Origin: Candidatus Zophobacter franzmannii
Lineage (GTDB): Bacteria; Cloacimonadota; Cloacimonadia; Cloacimonadales; JAFGVF01
Assembly: GCA_030765245.1 (NCBI GenBank)
Contig: JAVCCX010000398.1
Location: 1-17,505, forward strand
Direction: 5' to 3'
DNA: 17,505 nucleotides
The notes below the pieces were generated by a model. The model had not been told where the DNA came from and did not search any database. It saw only the letters and a program-made list of their open reading frames with translations. Positions within the stretch are counted from its first letter, which is position 1, and every line of letters starts with the position of its first letter. Shown piece after piece: positions 14,665-17,505 of this stretch. A program made the translations under genes and the position numbers.

Positions 14665-14727
14665 ATGAGCAGAATATTCAGCAGTAAAAACGCAAGATTC
14701 ACAGTAATCAGGTAGCGTTTAATCAGA
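14665..14727 (+). other. True N-terminus of the GH31 gene, interrupted by in-frame TAG
   Basis: ATG 14665 has GAGG four bases upstream and is exactly 21 codons in frame before the ATG at 14728. It encodes MSRIFSSKNARFTVIR, then TAG (14713-14715), then RLIR-MEWSPTGDF. GH31 N-terminal sequences typically continue as FTV..xRLIRMEW, so the stop sits inside conserved sequence. ATG 14728 has no ribosome site. A single base change (for example GAG or CAG to TAG) or a base-call error would explain it. Confidence 0.85.
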
Positions 14728-17127
14728 ATGGAATGGTCACCTACTGGTGATTTCGAAGATTCTCCAAGTCAAGTATTCCTTAATCGAATAGAAGACGACT
14801 GTAAAGTTCATTATGTGAATACAGACAATATGATTATCCTTACCACTGCCGACCTTCATCTTGAATATACAAAAGATGAAAAGAAGTTCACTTCAAAGAA
14901 CTTACAAATATGTATTGATGTAAATGAGACGCGCTGTATATGGTCTCCCGGTCTGAAAAACATTGGCAATTTGAAAGGTACAACCAGAACCTTAGATGAT
15001 ACAAACGGTGAAGAATTAGTCCTTGAAGACGGAATCATCTCAAGAGATGGTTGGTCTTTAATAGATGACAGCAAGACACTTGTCTTTGATGAAACCGGTT
15101 GGATAAAACCAAGAAATAATCCCAAGAACATAGATTGGTATTTCTTCGGATATGGGCATGATTACAAAGATGCTCTGAAAGAGTATACTGAAGTTGCCGG
15201 GAAAATACCTATCCCTCCAAAGTATGCATTTGGCTACTGGTGGTCTCGATATTGGAATTATTCTGAATCCGAATTCAAGCAACTCGTTAATGAGATGAAT
15301 GATTATCAAATCCCACTCGATGTGGCAATTATAGATATGGACTGGCATGAGACTTATGGATTAAGTCGGCACTCACAGAACTACGCTCCAGACGGAAGTA
15401 TTGAAGGCTGGACCGGGTACACATGGAATAAAGACCTTTTTCCAAATCCAAAGGCTTTTTTGAAATGGTTACATGAACGAGGACTGAAAGTAGCACTAAA
15501 CCTACATCCGGCCTCCGGTATTGCACCTATGGAAGAGCAATATGAAGAGTTTCTTAAAGAAGATGGGACTAAAGATCCCAAGGGATATATAGCCTACAAA
15601 ATGGCAGATAAAAAGTGGAAAGACACATACTTTAAGTTGATTATTAAGAAACTTGAGGATGAAGGGGTTGATTTCTGGTGGTTGGATTGGCAACAGTACC
15701 CTGAAAGTAAAGTTGTGGAAGGACTTAGTAATACTTGGTGGTTAAACCATGTATTCTTTACAGAGATGGAGAAAAGTGGGAAGCGACCATTAATATTCCA
15801 TAGATGGGGTGGGCTTGGAAATCACCGTTATCAAGTTGGTTTCTCCGGTGATACCAGAATGACCTGGGATTCACTCAAATATCAACCTTATTTCACTGCA
15901 ACAGCTTCAAATGTTGGATATGGTTTTTGGAGTCACGATATTGGTGGACATTTCCCAAACGGTAGTGATACTGATCCCGAACTTTATTTACGCTGGCTAC
16001 AGTATGGTATCTTTAGCCCTATTGTGCGAACACATTCCACTAAGGCTGCAAGTATTGAAAGACGATTCTGGAAATTCCCTGAGCATTTTGCAAAATTTAG
16101 AGATGCCCTCAAACTTCGTTATGAATTAGTCCCGTATATTTATAATAATGCTCGAATTGCTCATGAGACTGGTGTCTCGCTCTGTCGTCCAATGTATTAT
16201 GAGCACCCTGAAGATGAAAGGGCTTATGAGTTTAAAAGCCAGTACTACTTCGGTGAAGATATCTTATGTGCTCCAATTGCAGAACCTGTCGACTCAGATA
16301 CCGGTCTTGTAGAGAAAGAGTTATGGTTACCTGAAGGAGAATGGTTTGAATTGTGTTCCGGTGAATCTATCACTGGTAATCAAGTGTTAAAACGCGAGTA
16401 CGATTTAGCTGAATTCCCTATCTTTGTAAAAGCAGGTTCTATTATCCCATCCTTTAAAGATAGTATGAATATCACGAAGACAATGAATGAGATTAAGTTT
16501 ACTATCATCCCGGGTGAAGAGAGTGAATTGAATTACTATGATGATGATGGCATTACAACTAATTACCTAAACGGAAAACATAGTACAGTCAAGGTAACTC
16601 ATAAAAGAATCAAAAACAAATCGACGGTACTAATCTATCCTGTGAAAGGTGATTATCATACTGTTGGCAAGTATAGAGCTGTGACAGTTGACCTTCTAAA
16701 TACAATCCCACCTAAACGGGTATCTCTAAGCTGCCATCAACACTATGATGTTGAATACTTAGCTGATGAGTTGACAACAAGGATAACCTTTACTAAAGAT
16801 TGTGATCTCGCAGTTGAATTAGAGGTGGAGTTCCCTGAATATAATCAAGCTATATTAAATGGAATGAAAAGATTCTTCCATAGATTCAACAATGTTGTAG
16901 AAAGGCTGAAATATACGGTTGCAAAAGATGATTGGAGTGGAACACTTCCTAACCCTGTTCATAAACTTCAGCAGATACCTACAAGAGTTCAGTACTTTCC
17001 AAAAACAATAATCGATGAACTAAATCAAATAGAACCCACTCTTGCAAAACTGTTTAAAGAACTAGAAGACCATCCATCTGTACCAAACAGTGTAACAAAG
17101 TGGATGAGAAGGTATTTAAACTATTAG
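14728..17127 (+). CDS. GH31 family alpha-glycosidase
   Basis: 799 residues as an uninterrupted frame, 820 with the upstream piece. It should release alpha-linked sugars (alpha-glucosidase or alpha-xylosidase type) in the cytoplasm; no signal peptide is seen. N-terminal beta-sandwich about 1-150; TIM barrel about 160-480 with YWWSRYWNYS and DVAIIDMDWH; catalytic nucleophile Asp320 in FWWLDWQQ; acid/base Asp375 in GFSGDT; then NVGYGFWSHDIGGH and SPIVRTHS, which form the active-site wall. Distal beta domains follow (about 500-680, NYYDDDGITTNYLNGKHST). A helical C-terminal extension (about 705-799) is not usual for the family. The WLDWQQ form is a subgroup seen in Bacteroidetes. Divergent from the beta-helix gene. 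A TTGACA at 14576-14581 could be a -35 box, but no clear -10 follows. The start is damaged (previous entry), so activity depends on whether the TAG is real. Confidence 0.93.
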   Translation: MEWSPTGDFEDSPSQVFLNRIEDDCKVHYVNTDNMIILTTADLHLEYTKDEKKFTSKNLQICIDVNETRCIWSPGLKNIGNLKGTTRTLDDTNGEELVLEDGIISRDGWSLIDDSKTLVFDETGWIKPRNNPKNIDWYFFGYGHDYKDALKEYTEVAGKIPIPPKYAFGYWWSRYWNYSESEFKQLVNEMNDYQIPLDVAIIDMDWHETYGLSRHSQNYAPDGSIEGWTGYTWNKDLFPNPKAFLKWLHERGLKVALNLHPASGIAPMEEQYEEFLKEDGTKDPKGYIAYKMADKKWKDTYFKLIIKKLEDEGVDFWWLDWQQYPESKVVEGLSNTWWLNHVFFTEMEKSGKRPLIFHRWGGLGNHRYQVGFSGDTRMTWDSLKYQPYFTATASNVGYGFWSHDIGGHFPNGSDTDPELYLRWLQYGIFSPIVRTHSTKAASIERRFWKFPEHFAKFRDALKLRYELVPYIYNNARIAHETGVSLCRPMYYEHPEDERAYEFKSQYYFGEDILCAPIAEPVDSDTGLVEKELWLPEGEWFELCSGESITGNQVLKREYDLAEFPIFVKAGSIIPSFKDSMNITKTMNEIKFTIIPGEESELNYYDDDGITTNYLNGKHSTVKVTHKRIKNKSTVLIYPVKGDYHTVGKYRAVTVDLLNTIPPKRVSLSCHQHYDVEYLADELTTRITFTKDCDLAVELEVEFPEYNQAILNGMKRFFHRFNNVVERLKYTVAKDDWSGTLPNPVHKLQQIPTRVQYFPKTIIDELNQIEPTLAKLFKELEDHPSVPNSVTKWMRRYLNY

Positions 17128-17228
17128 TTGACTGTGCTGGCAGAGGAGTAATAAAAAAACAATTGACGCCTTTGCAATGAAATATTCTTTTTAGATATAG
17201 CAAGAAAGCAGGAAAAGGAGAATCGATT

Positions 17229-17505
17229 ATGCGAATTAGAATCTTATTACTAATCATGGCTCTTACCTTTCTATGCACATTACAGGCTGACATCTTCCCC
17301 ACTGCTTTTGGTGGGAATGGAATTAACTTTAATCCCAATCTGGGTGGTAGCTCATTTCTTGATATGAATAAAATGGATATGAAGCACACACTTTCCTTCA
17401 TGGCAGGTGGCAGTAGTAATTCTGATGGCTTCTATCAATCAGCTTATACCAATCATATGCTTTACCAGTTAAATGATAGATTGAAATTCAATATTGACCT
17501 TAACT
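17229..17505 (+). CDS. FCB-type outer-membrane protein, 3'-partial
   Basis: ATG 17229 is preceded by AAAAGGAG (17213-17220) with 8-base spacing and stays open to the window end (92 codons). Signal peptide: MRIRILLLIMALTFLCTLQA, then mature DIFPTAFGGNGINFNPNLGG. The segment MDMKHTLSFMAGG, followed by YQSAYTNHMLYQLNDRLKFNIDL, resembles a short beta-strand outer-membrane protein family common in FCB-group genomes; its function is not known to me. It lies about 100 bases after the GH31 gene and has its own upstream AT-rich region with a TTGACG at 17163. Confidence 0.75.
   Translation, partial: MRIRILLLIMALTFLCTLQADIFPTAFGGNGINFNPNLGGSSFLDMNKMDMKHTLSFMAGGSSNSDGFYQSAYTNHMLYQLNDRLKFNIDLN

Overview
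The window is AT-rich bacterial DNA, most likely from the FCB group and quite possibly Cloacimonadota (Cloacimonetes) or a near relative. The taxonomic call is an inference. It rests on three secreted proteins ending in an 85-residue sorting/FlgD-like tail that begins NYPNPFNP, on outer-membrane barrel proteins typical of FCB lineages, and on a cohesin/dockerin-like secreted protein. No marker gene settles it, and the scattered gene damage fits a metagenome-assembled contig.

Layout: (1) 1-5710, plus strand, is a polysaccharide block: an outer-membrane beta-barrel whose first ~105 bases encode a piece of a P-type ATPase, a small lipoprotein, a secreted GH16 laminarinase-type glucanase, a terminator, a palindromic operator candidate, a two-module secreted carbohydrate-binding-like protein, and a strong terminator. 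(2) 5768-9538, minus strand, is a housekeeping block: a histidine-phosphatase protein with a long unknown N-terminal part, tRNA-Gly(CCC), a GNAT acetyltransferase, a terminator, and a class I aminotransferase split by a frameshift. (3) 9539-11210 holds a perfect 11-bp hairpin, a frameshifted secreted protein with an internal duplication, and ~490 bases of non-coding DNA packed with hairpins, including a perfect 18-bp stem. (4) 11217-14500, minus strand, is a large secreted beta-helix/cohesin/dockerin/sorting-tail gene broken by a frameshift and lacking a start codon. (5) 14665-17127, plus strand, is a GH31 alpha-glycosidase with an in-frame TAG after codon 16. (6) 17229 to the end is the start of another FCB-type outer-membrane protein.

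Working together (inference): the GH16 enzyme and the two-module protein would cut and hold beta-1,3-glucan-like polymers outside the cell. The barrel and lipoprotein may form the outer-membrane side of capture. The cytoplasmic GH31 enzyme would handle alpha-linked sugars. No SusC/SusD pair is visible, so this may be a non-Sus glycan locus.

The most notable observations are the ATPase/barrel chimera at the left edge, the clustered gene damage in 9-14.8 kb (three apparent one-base losses in A-runs, one in-frame TAG, one missing start), a perfectly phased A_AAA_AAA slip site after a signal peptide, and the nested hairpin element at 10738-11043.
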